Shown here one piece after another: positions 10,746 through 21,775 of a DNA stretch of 64,000 nt. How positions within the stretch are numbered: position 1 is the stretch's first letter; each line of letters starts with the position of its first letter. The translations under genes and the position numbers were made by a program. Source of the stretch: Cinnamomum chago (lineage: Eukaryota; Streptophyta; Magnoliopsida; Laurales; Lauraceae); NCBI GenBank assembly GCA_038049695.1, contig CP142452.1, forward strand, positions 50,736,501-50,800,500, read 5' to 3'. Below the pieces are notes generated by a model. That model was given only the letters and a program-made list of their open reading frames with translations, was not told where the DNA came from and ran no database searches.

Positions 10746-12889
10746 AACACCCACTGTGTTCAGATTTTTAGCCATTTCTCCTCCTCAAAACCATTCTCCC
10801 CACTTCCACTTGGTCCCTGGAATAAAATTGAGCTAAGAGCTCCTCCAATGCCTCTATCTACACTTCTCCAAAACCCCATTATGTGTTCACTCCATCACTT
10901 CTTCCATATCAAGTTCAATACAAAGGAAGAAGGAAGGAAACCATTTCACAAACATTCATTTAAGATATCACAAAAGACAATAAATACTCAACCAACATGT
11001 GTACAAAACATTAAATGACTTAGCCAAGATGCATTCAAGCATTCATTTCAAAAACCAATGCAAGCCAATAAATATGAGTGAAATGACAAGTCAACCACAT
11101 TCCTCATGAAAACCCATTGAAAGCTCATAAAAACCAAATCATCCACTTGCCTTGTGTCTTCAAATCAAGAAATCAAACTCCTATACTCTTCCAAGCCAAA
11201 GGTCCAAGCTATGAACAAAAATCCCCAAAGCAAACCCTAAAATGGGTCAAAACAAGAAATAGGAAGGGAAACTTTACAATAATGAAGATGAAGCTTCTTT
11301 AAGGCTAGAAGAATACCAATCTAGAAGAAGGGAAGGATTACTTACTTGTAAGGTCCTCTAATGGCAAGATTTAGTTCAATGAAGATCTCAAAGTTGGTGG
11401 ATTCTTCTACAAATGGTATCAAAAGGAAGCTTGCAAGGTGGGGAGGAGAATGATAACTTCCATTTCTTGATTGATGCAAGCTTGGTGTGGATTGGAGGTG
11501 GAGAGAGCAAGAGGAAGAAGAAAAGTTGCCAAAAGAAAACCCTAGGTTCTTTTTGTGCTAGAAAAAGGGAATGGAAAGGTTCACCTTATAGACAAGTAGG
11601 GAGTGGGCTCCACCACCAACAAATCTAATTGGGCTGAAATCATCTCTTTCGGGACTTCTAATGAGTTCGACGAAGAAGAAAGAAATGATCACAGAAATAT
11701 CTAGTTTCCAAAAAGTATATGTTTCACGGGTTTCGGGAATATCAAGTTTTCGGTACAGATTTAGTGCACAATGACTGTTTTGCCCTCAAGGCTATGAAAT
11801 CGGGTTTCGGGATCTCAAATGGACACGGGATCAACATGAAAGTTGAATGAAATAACAATACCAATAAAACGCGATTAAAACCATGAATGGAAAAATCTCC
11901 GATAAATCCCCAAACATGTGCAATGTCATGAAAAGGAACCCCCAAAGGGCCCTACTAGTTACCAAAGCATTCAAAGTAGCCCAAAACTAGAATCAAAGCT
12001 ATTCCAAGCCCAACTTAGCCAAAATCGCTAATCAAGCTTAGCACTAACACGTAACTTAATTAGCACTAATTGGGTTCACTCGGGTCGGGGTCTTACAGTA
12101 AGTGCTTAAGAAACATGTAAAGACGTTTTGCTGAAGTGTAAACAGTTATATAACAAAATATGAGCAAAGCTAGAATGATTACTTATTATATCATGAATAG
12201 TTTCAATCCACAAAGAGCTCATCCTTTCTCTATCATTTATAATGAAACGAGCAAGCACACACGACAAGCACGATATACATAATATAATCACGACACGATT
12301 CCCACATATACGGGGATTTCCGGCCGTGGAACCGGACACGTACGATGTGTAATAAAATACACGACCAGTCTGTAGATAGTCCACATGTTTAAGGACCCCC
12401 AGACAGTGGATCAAACTGAAAGGGCAGTCTAAGCTCAGTGGTGTTCACTTAGTTCATGAATGCACAAAACATGCAAAACACTATCAAAACATGTCGAGGT
12501 AAAAAGGGGAAAGTCACTTAACAAAACACGACAAGCACGACTAGAAAAAGGCATAATAAATATGCATAACACACTTAGGAAGTGACCCCTTTTTCTTGAA
12601 ACAAATTTGCAAAACAAGCTTGTACTTAAACTTCAAAACGAGTACACAAAGATATTCATTGTATCAAAACCAAAGTATGAACACAAAGCCTATCAAGCAC
12701 ATGTAAAGACCCTTGATTGACCTTTGTGTATTCGAAGCCCAAATGTTGGAATTAAAGATAGAATTGGTGCCTCGGAAGTTCAAAGACATCTCGGGTTTCG
12801 AGTACAATATCAGGCTAAGGTCACTTAACATGTTCTAGTTTTCACTCTTGCAAAACTTCTTCAAAACTAGGAATTTAGTCAATTTCGGT

Positions 12890-13195
12890 CAACTCGCGGT
12901 CAGCTGGCGGTTAGCCGAAATGGGACCTCGCGGCTAGCCGCAAGCTGACTGTAGGCTGACTGCTGGAACTCAGGTCAGGAAACTTGGCTCTCTGGAAAAG
13001 GAGCCGAAAAGCTTTCGGTTGGCTTACGGTTAGCCGCAAGGGAACTGGCGGCTAGCCGTGAGCTGACCGCAGGGCTGACCGCAGGACCTTGATGCAGAAG
13101 TCAGCTACTGGAAAAGGAACCACTGATTTCGGTTGGCTCGCGGTTAGCCGAAATGGGGATTGCGGCTAGCCTCCAGCTGACCGAAACTGCACAGG
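12890..13195. repeat. palindrome-rich ~120-bp repeats in F1 LTR
   Basis: About three diverged units, each carrying CGGCTAGCCG or CGGTTAGCCG cores plus GGTCAGCTGGCGG-type phrases separated by TCTGGAAAAGGA. The same units occur at 39600-40075 and 41290-41605 in the other F1 LTRs. Confidence 0.85.
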
Positions 13196-14394
13196 AAATG
13201 CAGTTCAGTGCAAATTTTTCCATATTTCCTTCTTCCCTTCTACTTGTTTTTCATTCCACCTGCATTCCCTGAGCCTCAATGCTCTCCAAGGGATAAAATA
13301 CACATTTCTCACAATTCCAAACATCCAAACCAAGGAAAACATGATCATGAAGCTTATAAACATGTTCATATGCAAAATTTCTAGAACAACAATGTAATCA
13401 AAATACACATGCAACAATGATCCTATAGAGATTACTTACCTTGTCCAAATGCTAAACAATCCTCCTCAAGAACTTCACTCAAGCTATTCCAACACTACAA
13501 GAATCCCAAGGAAAAACTCACTCAAACTCAACAAAAATGAAGACAAAGAACCCATTTCCACAAAAGGGTTTGTAAACATGGAAAACAAGATCTTTAAGAA
13601 CTAAAAAGACTTCATGAAAAACATGGGTTGAAGCTCTTACCTAGAAATGGTCAAACAATAGAGAAGGAAGGAAATGGAGCTCTTGCCCAACTTGGAACTT
13701 CAAGAATTTTGCATCAATGGAAAGCTTAGGATGAGAGGAAGAAGATGATAGCCTTAGAATTTTATTTGGAGAACTCTAGCTTGGCATGCAAGAGGAATGA
13801 AGTGGAAGAAAAAAGGGTTTTCTCTCCTTTGGCCGCTTTAGGGTTTGGCTTTAGAATGAAAAGAGTAAAGGAGGAAGAAGATTGACTTAAACCCTAGCAA
13901 ATGGGGCCCAATGACTTGAACCTTGAAATGACAAAAACATGATCTTGTGGGCCTTAGATGACTTCGACGAAGAAGGACAAAACGATCCTCGAAATATCTA
14001 GTTTCCAAAAAGTATACTTTTGACATGGTTTTGAGATCTCAAAAATTGTGTCCAGATTTGTGCATAAAAGATAATTTTACCCTTCTTGGGCCAGAACTTG
14101 GGTTTTTGGGCTTCAAACATGAATGGGCTGAAAACGAAAGTCGTAACACATAGTAAAATCATTCAAATGAAATCAAAACCACAATTACACGGAACCCGAT
14201 GCGATCCTTCCAAGCTTACGCGTGCACTCAGGCCTTCCTGAGTGTGTCTGACTAATACTAAATGTTCTCAAAATCCCAAAGCTATGTCCAAGACTAAAAC
14301 TAATCATTTCTAACCCAACGACAACTAAACCCACTTAGGACTAAACACACGCTAATCGCACACTAATCGAATTGGTCTGGGTCGGGGTCTAACA

Positions 14395-15718
14395 CCTTCG
14401 AAACTTTCGGCAGAACTTCGGCAGGGGTTCCCTTTGGTTAAATCTATCGGTTTGACGGATGGAGAATCTAGCCTTTTAATCAAGAATTCTTTGGAATCCT
14501 TATCATCGAGCATCTCTATGATTGAGGCTAAAATTGCTAACGAGTCAGCCAATCGATTCAAGGCTCGAGGAATGTAGAGGAAAGAAATCTTCTTGAAATC
14601 AAACATTAACTCTTTTGCTTTTGCATGGTAATGTGCAAGCTTTGGGGCACTGACCTTCCATTCTCCGGCTATTTGGGAGATAACAACCTTGGAATCACTG
14701 GAGACCCTCAATTTCTCGATACCTAGGGTGTGGGCCTCTCTCAGTCCTGCTAGTAAAGCTTCGTATTAGATCGCGTTGTTGGTAGCTGGAAACCCAATTT
14801 TGTAGGTTTTCGGTATGACAACTCCTTCCGGGGATAATAATACTACCCCGACTCCTTTTCCATTTTGGTTCAAAGCCCCATCAAAATACATGGTCCATAA
14901 ATCATCATTCTTAACCTCCTCAATGTCTGTAAATAAAATGTCCTCATCAGGGAACTCAGTTTTGACTGGCTCGTATTGAGGCAGAGGGAGGTGTGCTAGA
15001 TGATCAGCGATCGCCTGCCTTTTATGGACTTTTGTGTAATATAGGTTATGTCAAATTCTGCCAAGAGCATTTGCCATCGCGCGACTCTTCCCGAAGTAAC
15101 GGGTTTCTCGAAAATGTACTTTAAAGGGTCCATCCTAGCTAAGAGTTTGACTTGGTGGGCTAGGAAGCAGTTTCTCAATTTCTGAGCAGCCCAAACAACT
15201 GCTAAGCAGGTTCTCTCCATCGGGGAGTATTTTCTTTCGTAGGGTAGGAGAGATTTGCTTAGGTAATAAATCACGTTCTCCTTTCGGCTAGTCTCATCGT
15301 GTTGACCCAGGACTATGCCTATTGCGGATTCTGTCGCCAATACATATAAAATGAGAGGCTTATCTTTAGTAGGGGGCTTCAGAACGGGAGGACTCAATAG
15401 ATATTTCTTTAAACCTTCGAATGCCTTTTGGTAGTTGTCATCCCAGTGGTACTCCACACCTCCTTTTAGCAATTTGCAGAACGGTTCACATCTTTGCGAA
15501 TGCTGCGAAATGAATCTTCTAATGAACTGTAGTCGTCCTATGAGGCCCCTTAATTCTTTTAGGTTCTTCGGGGGCGGCATTTCAAGAATGGCCTTTACCT
15601 TAGAAGGATCGACTTCAATTCCTCGATTGCTCACCATAAAGCCCAGGAGTTTGCCAGAGGATACTCCAAAAACGCATTTCTTTGGCCCAAACTTCCGGAT
15701 CTCGATCTTTGGCTCTCC
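14395..15718 (-). pseudogene. Tat-type RT C-terminus and dual RNase H remnant
   Basis: Minus-strand polyprotein fragment. From high to low coordinates: the RT thumb region (KCVFGVSSGK ... VDPSKVKAILEMPPP), the connected RNase H (ILYVLATES ... PLILYV and YYLSKSLLPYERKYSP), a frame break near 15000, and then the second RNase H specific to Tat elements (LWTMYFDGA, later RVSSDSKVV). A stop sits where the NNAxEYEALLAG motif is expected (about 14767). The N-terminal RT is lost where the Copia array begins at 15719; the C-terminal side is broken by the F1 solo LTR and continues as integrase at 8337. A small deletion seems present near 15690 in the KFxxxxxPKKC motif. Confidence 0.85.
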
Positions 15719-17942
15719 TCATCCCGTAGATGCGCAAAGTGCTCCCCTTCACGGCCCACCTTGATCCTCCATTCATTCACAACCAAAGTGCAGACCTCTC
15801 CATCCTTCCATCATCTCCATCTCTCCCAGCCATCTCCACGCCCACCTCTCCATCCTCCCATCATCTCCATCTTGCGCAGATCCCAGGCCTCCCAAACCCA
15901 CCTCCCATCTTCATCTCCCTCAGGCAGCAGTCCCTGGGATCATCTTGAGAGTTTATGCATATCAGATCTGAAAGGAGACTAATCATGGCTGATATGAGTT
16001 TTCAGAGTTTTTAAAACTAGAAATCAGATCTGATTCCAGCCATGTAACCATGCATAAAAGTCCATGAAATCATGATCAACATGTGTCTAAATCAAGGAGA
16101 TGATAGAAGACTATTACCTTGATGATTTGTATGCTTCAAATCTCTGAAAAAGGAAGCTTCAAAGTTCTGAAATCAACCTGCAATCAGCAGCACAGGTGCA
16201 GGAATTTTGTGCAGAAATTTTCTTCTTTGATCTTCTCTCCTATTCCACTTCCAAATCTGATTGGTAGTGATGGTGGGATCAAAGTATGGAATCCTAAGAA
16301 GGTTTTTCTGAATCACCTTTTGTGGAATAGATAGTTGCTGGTCTTCTCTCTCCAAGGAAGAAGATGAGGGCAGCAACCTAAAGGGGCTGGGCGTGAATAC
16401 TACACTCCATGCAATGGGCGGCCAAAAGGTATATTTAATACTCCACGCCCTTGGGTATAAATTCCAGCCACACTAGGGTTTTTTCCTTCTATGTTGCACG
16501 CCCAAGGTAGTGCTCTCCTTTTATAAAGGTTGCATTCCTAAAAGAGTCCTCTTTCAAATAGGAATGACCTTCCCTAATAATTAGCAACTAATCCCCTTAG
16601 TTGTGCAACACTTACTAATTTAGGATACTAAAATTAGTAACCCTTAATAATAGGAATTCTTACCCAAAGAGGAGTCTTTCCTTCCAAGTAAAGATACCTA
16701 ATCAAACTTGGAAACCTCACACAAGTGGCTCCACTTATGGCTGGCCCACAAGATAGCTAAACACACCATGGCCCACTAGTCAATAATTTAGCTAGAGTTA
16801 AATTCATGTATGCCCACAAGAGCCTATTAGAATTTAAACTCAAAATTATTCTTCCACAAAATTAATTCAACCACATATCATCTAATTAGGAAACCATGCC
16901 AATATAGGAAAGTGGCTAGAAGAGGGACCAAAAGACATATTTGCCCTTGGCTCCCAAAATGACCAAAATGTCCATGCTAACCCCATAGCAACATTAAGAT
17001 CATTTTAACCCTAACTCATTCCACTAGAGAGTTATGGTTGCACTCCATGGACAACTATTAAATTGCAAATAAGCTCATCATAAATAGACGATTGTCTTTG
17101 ACCTACCAAGTACAATGACCATAATGCCCCTCTATGTAACATCCATAATCAAGTAGGTTAACCGATGTACTATCTACCTTCTTGATTACATCTCAACCTT
17201 AGAACTTCATACCCTTGACTTAATCATCATCCGGATAACATTCTCTTGATCCAGGGAGCGACCCACAAGTTCAATATCCATATGGAACATCCATATACTA
17301 AGATCTTAGATTCTGATGATTAATCGGATAATTCTAAGGGGACGATCATTCCATCATGTGATGGCATAGATTCCATATTGCATTTGCACGTCCCAACTAA
17401 TCAAGCCCGAGCACCCAAAACACAGAGCTGTTGACCCATGAACAGGATCTCACCCATAGTGAATTAAAGCACAAGAACTTGACTTCGTCAGTTCATCCAC
17501 AAATGCTCAAGATTAAGAGCACTGGTCACTCAGTAGTAAGAGGTGATTTGATCTCTCTCTGTGATAGTACTATTTTAGAGATCACACCTACAAGTGGTCC
17601 TGTTCAATGCATGACACATGCACTAATGAGATAAATCCGGAAAAACCCTCCCGTGACTTAGGTAAGTCACCCTGAATACAGGAGAGTATCTCATTATAAC
17701 TTATACCAAGATGAAGTGCCCAACTCCATCTCTCAGTTATGAACAAGTTTATTGTTTCAAGTGTCCATGACTCAGACCTAACTGTGTGTAGCCACTACAC
17801 ACCTAAGTCATTACTAGAAAACAATGGGCCTTATACAACCATACATATACACAAGTAATAAGAGAAAGATGTCATTCCAATAAATATCCAGTTACAGAGA
17901 TGAGAGTGCAGTCAGTGGGCTTTAGGGCATACACCAATCCCA
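15719..17942 (-). mobile_element. Copia array LTR 1 (3' LTR, end missing)
   Basis: In minus sense it starts TGGGATTGGTGTATGCCC at 17942, directly after the PPT, and should end GATGAACTTTCA. The last seven bases are missing, and Tat RT sequence follows immediately at 15718. The remaining 2224 bp have the same length as the matching part of the middle LTR. Confidence 0.92.
16517..16529 (-). promoter_or_regulatory. candidate TATA box of the Copia LTR
   Basis: CCTTTATAAAAGG in minus sense, about 1.4 kb into the LTR, is the best TATA-like sequence and is followed by an AGAGCACTACC stretch. The same sequence is at 24402-24414 and 32358-32370 in the other LTRs. A promoter role is inferred from sequence alone. 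Confidence 0.45.
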
Positions 17943-17957
17943 ATAATCTCCCACTTG
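17943..17957 (-). other. polypurine tract (PPT) of Copia copy A
   Basis: Minus sense CAAGTGGGAGATTAT lies directly before the LTR start and just after the pol stop codon. The identical tract is at 25828-25842 in copy B. Confidence 0.8.
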
Positions 17958-17958
17958 C

Positions 17959-17971
17959 ACTAAAGATCACT
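17959..17971 (-). repeat. 13-nt site complementary to leader repeats (copy A)
   Basis: Minus sense AGTGATCTTTAGT spans the last sense codons and the TAG stop (17960-17962) of pol. Its exact reverse complement ACTAAAGATCACT occurs three times in the leader of the same strand (plus coordinates 22181-22193, 22252-22264, 22347-22359). In copy B the site is 25844-25856. Confidence 0.85.
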
Positions 17972-20900
17972 ACGTCCTAACCTAACTCCCATAGACTCAA
18001 CATGTGAAGAAAAAACTTTCTCAGTAAGAGTCTTAGTGAATGGGTCAGCTAAGTTATTTGCTGAGGCAATCTGCTCTACCACTATTTCTCCATCCTGGAC
18101 GAATTCCCGGATCAAGTGGTACTTTCTCTGAATGTGCTTGCCTTTCTTGTGATTCCTGGGCTCTTTGCAGTTAGCTACTGCACCAGTATTGTCGCAGTAC
18201 ATGACAATCGGTTTTTGCACAGCAGGAACTACTCCCAATTCCAAAAGGAATTTTCTGAGCCATACTGTTTCCTTTGCAGCTTCCGATGCCGCCACATACT
18301 CTGCTTCCATGGTAGAGTCAGCAGTACAATCTTGCTTGACACTTCTCCATGATATAGCCCCTCCTGATAGAGTAAATACGTATCCTGAGGTAGACTTTCT
18401 GCCATCTACATCCGACTGGAAATCAGAATCTGTATATGCCAGTGGCATTAGATCATCTGCTCGGTAGGTCAGCATATAATCTTTCGTTCTCCGAAGATAC
18501 TTGAATATATGCTTAACAGCTGTCCAGTGCATCGGTCCAGGGTTTGACTGATATCTACTAACCATGCCAACGGCAAAACAGATATCTGGTCTAGTACACA
18601 ACATTGCATACATGAGGCTTCCAACAGCTGATGCATATGGTACTCTCCTCATGCTTTCTATCACCTCTGGTGTCTTCGGACATTGATTCTGAGATAGTGG
18701 TACTCCATGTCTAGAAGGTAGCAAGCCCTTCTTGGAGTCATGCATGTTATACTTGACCAATATCTTCTCAATATACGAAGATTGGGATAAGGCTAACATC
18801 TTGTTCTTGCGATCTCGCATAAGCTTGATCCCTAAGACATAGTTTGCCTCACCCAAATCCTTCATTTGAAATTGAGATGATAACCAAACCTTTGTAGACG
18901 ACATCATGCCAACATCATTTCCAATGAGTAATATGTCATCCACATACAGGACTAAAAATGCAACTGCGTTTCCACTCCCTTTCTTATACACACATGGTTC
19001 ATCAATGTTTTGATCAAAGCCAAAGGATTTGACTGCCTGATTAAACTTGATGTTCCATGCCCTAGATGCTTGCTTAAGTCCATAAATGGACTTCTTAAGC
19101 TTACAGACCATGTTCTCTTGGCCACCAGCAATGAATCCCTCTGGTTGCATCATATAGATGCATTCGTCAAGACTTCCATTAAGAAAAGTTGTCTTGACAT
19201 CCATCTGCCATATCTCGTAGTCATAATGACATGCGATGGCTAAGAGAATCCTAATGGATTTAAGCATAGCTACTGGTGAAAAGGTTTCCTCATAATCGAT
19301 ACCCTCTTTCTGAGTATATCCTTTCGCCACCAGTCTTGCTTTGAAGGTTTAAACCTTCCCATCCACTCCTCTCTTTCTCTTGTAGATCCACTTACACCCT
19401 ATGGGTTTGATCCCTTCAGGTGCATCCACAAGTTCCCAGACTTGATTGGAATACAGAGAATCCAATTCAGATTTCATCGCTTGCTGCCACATGTCAGCAT
19501 CTATATCCGTTACTGCTTCATCGTAACTAGTAGGATCCTCAACCAGATCCTCTGAGTCTGTCATAAAAGACACTCCTAGGTATCTATCTGGTGGTCTAGA
19601 AATTCTCCCACTACGACGAGGCTCCGGAGTGTTAAAAGGAATGTCTTGATTTTCTACAATCTCAGGTTCTGGCACAGATGTTGCAGGAGTTTCTGAAAGA
19701 ATCTCCTCAATGGTTTCCTTACAACCAAGCTCTTGGCGCATCATGCAATCATCCTCCAAGTATCTAGCATGAGTGCTGATAAGCACCTTTTGCTCCTTTG
19801 GATGATAAAAGATGCCTCCTCTCGTTCCCTTAGGATACCCAATGAAGTAGCACATTTCCGATCTGAGTTCTAGCTTGGTAGCTTTATCATTCAGAACATA
19901 GGCTGGACAACCCCAAATGTGAATATGTCTTAAACTGGGTTTTCGACCTGTCCACATTTCTTGAGGTGTCCTAGGTACTGATTTAGAAGGTACCAGATTC
20001 AAAATGTATGCTGCTGCTTCTAGGGCATATCCCCAAAATGATATGGGTAGGGTTGCATGACTCATCATGGACCTTACCATATCTAGAAGGGTACGGTTTC
20101 TTCTCTCTGCTACACCATTTTGCTGGGGTGTACCCGGTGCAGACAACTGAGACACAATCCCATGTTGTGTGAGGTACTCCTTGAACTCACCCAGGAGGTA
20201 CTCGCCACCTCGATCAGATCGAAGAGCTTTGATATGTTTTCCTAGTTGTAGCTCCGCCTCAGCCTTGAATTGTTTGAACTTATCAAACGCTTCAGACTTG
20301 CGTCGCATTAGGTACACATATCCATACCTAGAGTAATCATCGGTGAAGGTGATGAAATACTCATAACCTCCTCTAGCTAGTTTGTTCATAGGACCACACA
20401 CATCAGTGTGAACCAATTCTAACAACTCCTTTGACCTCAGTCCCTTTGCAGAGAATGACCTTTTGGTCATCTTTCCCATGAGACAAGATTCACACTGAGG
20501 TAAAGGTTCGAGATCTAATGAGCTTTCTAGTTGTACATTGTGCAGTGAGGGAGCAATAGGATATATATAAAATAAGTTATCATGCATTCTACCGGAACAT
20601 ATAATATTTCCATCTCTACCGATATCAACACCAGAATGGAAAGAAACTGAATAATTAAATTCAATGAGTCTGGAAACTGAAATTAAATTCTTCCTTATGT
20701 CCGGAACATAGATAACATTGTTTAAAACTAATATCCTATTTTGCGGAAAAAGTAAGGTTACTGCTCCCACTGCAACAGCCCATATCTTTGCTCCATTTCC
20801 AACTCTAAGGTCAAATTCTCCTTTCTCAAGCCTTTTCATTATCTGAAACCCCTGCAATGAATTGCATATGTGATTAGTGGCTCCAGAGTCTACTATCCAT

Positions 20901-21775
20901 GAATCAGTAGAATCAACCACATGACAGGTTTCAATGTAATAGGAAGGAGATATACCTTTCTTATCTGAGCCTAGGAGCTTGGGACAATCTTTCTTCCAGT
21001 GACCTTTTAGGCCGCACTTGAAGCATTTCCCTTTGGGCTTTTCACCTGCACCTCTGTCCTTCTTACCAGCATTGCCCTTTTTCTGCCCTTTTCCCTTACC
21101 CTGCTTCTTCTTGAACTTTTTCCCTTTCGGGTTCAGTTTAGAGGAAGACTGGGAAAAATGAGCTTGGCCTTTAGGCTTCATGATGGCCTCTGCCGCCTGG
21201 AGTTCTTTCATTAACTCAGAGAGAGTCATGTCCAACTTGCTCATGTTGAAGTTGAGCTTGAACTGGTTGAAAGACTCCGGTAGAGTTTCTAGAATCATAT
21301 CAGTCTGACTCCCCGCATCAATCTCAGCCCCTAGGATCTCAGCTTCATTGAAACAATCCATCATCTTGAGCATATGCTCTCTGACAGGTGTTCCCTCAGC
21401 CATCCTAGTATTCATGATTGTCCTTAAAGCAGCTTGCCTAGCTGGCCTGCTTTTGTCTGCGAACATCTCAGACAAGGACAACATGATGTCTGCAGCTGTG
21501 TCCATTTGCTCATGCTGCGTTTGCAACACGTTGGACATGGAAGCAAGCATGTAGCATTTGGCCATGCTATTAGCCTTTTTCCATTTCTTTTCAGCCTCTA
21601 GCTGGTCATCTGTAGAATAATCATCAACGGTAGGACAGGGTTCCGACAGAACATACTTGTACTCCTCAGCGGTGAGTACTATGTTCAGGTTTCTTTTCCA
21701 GTCTACGTAATTAGGGCCAGTCAATTTGTTCTCACGCAGAATACTCATCAATGGGCTAAAAGAGTCCTTCCCCAT
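17960..21775 (-). pseudogene. Copia gag-pol polyprotein, copy A, one internal stop
   Basis: A near-intact 1271-codon frame from the Met at 21775 (chosen because the MGKDSFSPLMSIL gag start follows; upstream codons are leader). Approximate residues: gag 1-240; zinc knuckle CFKCGLKGHWKKDC 251-264; protease DSGAT 296-300; integrase catalytic Asp457, Asp521 and Glu557; RT with YVDD; RNase H with YTDSD, EAEY and YCDN. One in-frame TAA (19349-19351, codon 809) lies between GVDGKV and [10 protein letters not shown] in the RT N-terminus, probably from CAA. The integrase keeps the CxxC half of its zinc site (CESC), but the LWH..LGH block that should carry both histidines is missing between LHNVQL and LEPLPQ. 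The same defects are in copy B. Confidence 0.92.

Larger units (their letters stand above)
8882..12097 (-). mobile_element. solo Tekay-type LTR (family F2) nested in F1 LTR
   Basis: In minus sense it starts TGTAAGACCCCGACCCGAGT and ends GGGTCGCGACA, 3216 bp. Perfect 5-bp target duplications GTAAG lie at 8877-8881 and 12098-12102. It sits inside the F1 solo LTR and is therefore younger than it. It is the same family as the solo LTR at 46220-49187 (same start, matching blocks around GGAGCCCGGAATG and the CCGTCGTG hairpin), but has a different palindrome cluster in the middle and an extra foldback insert near 9250. It holds no coding sequence. A short duplicated phrase CGGGACGGGACCACGGTA is present at 9834-9900. 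Confidence 0.95.
8343..14394 (-). mobile_element. solo Tekay-type LTR (family F1), interrupted
   Basis: In minus sense this LTR starts TGTTAGACCCCGACCCAGAC and ends GGTCGCGACA. It is flanked by perfect 5-bp direct repeats CCTTC (8338-8342 and 14395-14399). The flanks are consecutive parts of one Tat polyprotein (integrase on the left, RNase H on the right), so the insertion point is secure. No internal region is present, hence a solo LTR formed by LTR-LTR recombination. Without the nested LTR and its 5-bp duplication it is about 2831 bp, close to the 2866-bp F1 LTR at 40100-42965. Assignment to Tekay rests on that homologue, which has a tRNA-Met PBS and Tekay-like gag-pol. Confidence 0.95.

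Noticed and set aside
17431..18467. plus-strand open frames opposite the Copia pol and in its LTR
   Set aside because: They are antisense to conserved RT/RNase H coding sequence or lie in the LTR, and recur only because the element is repeated.
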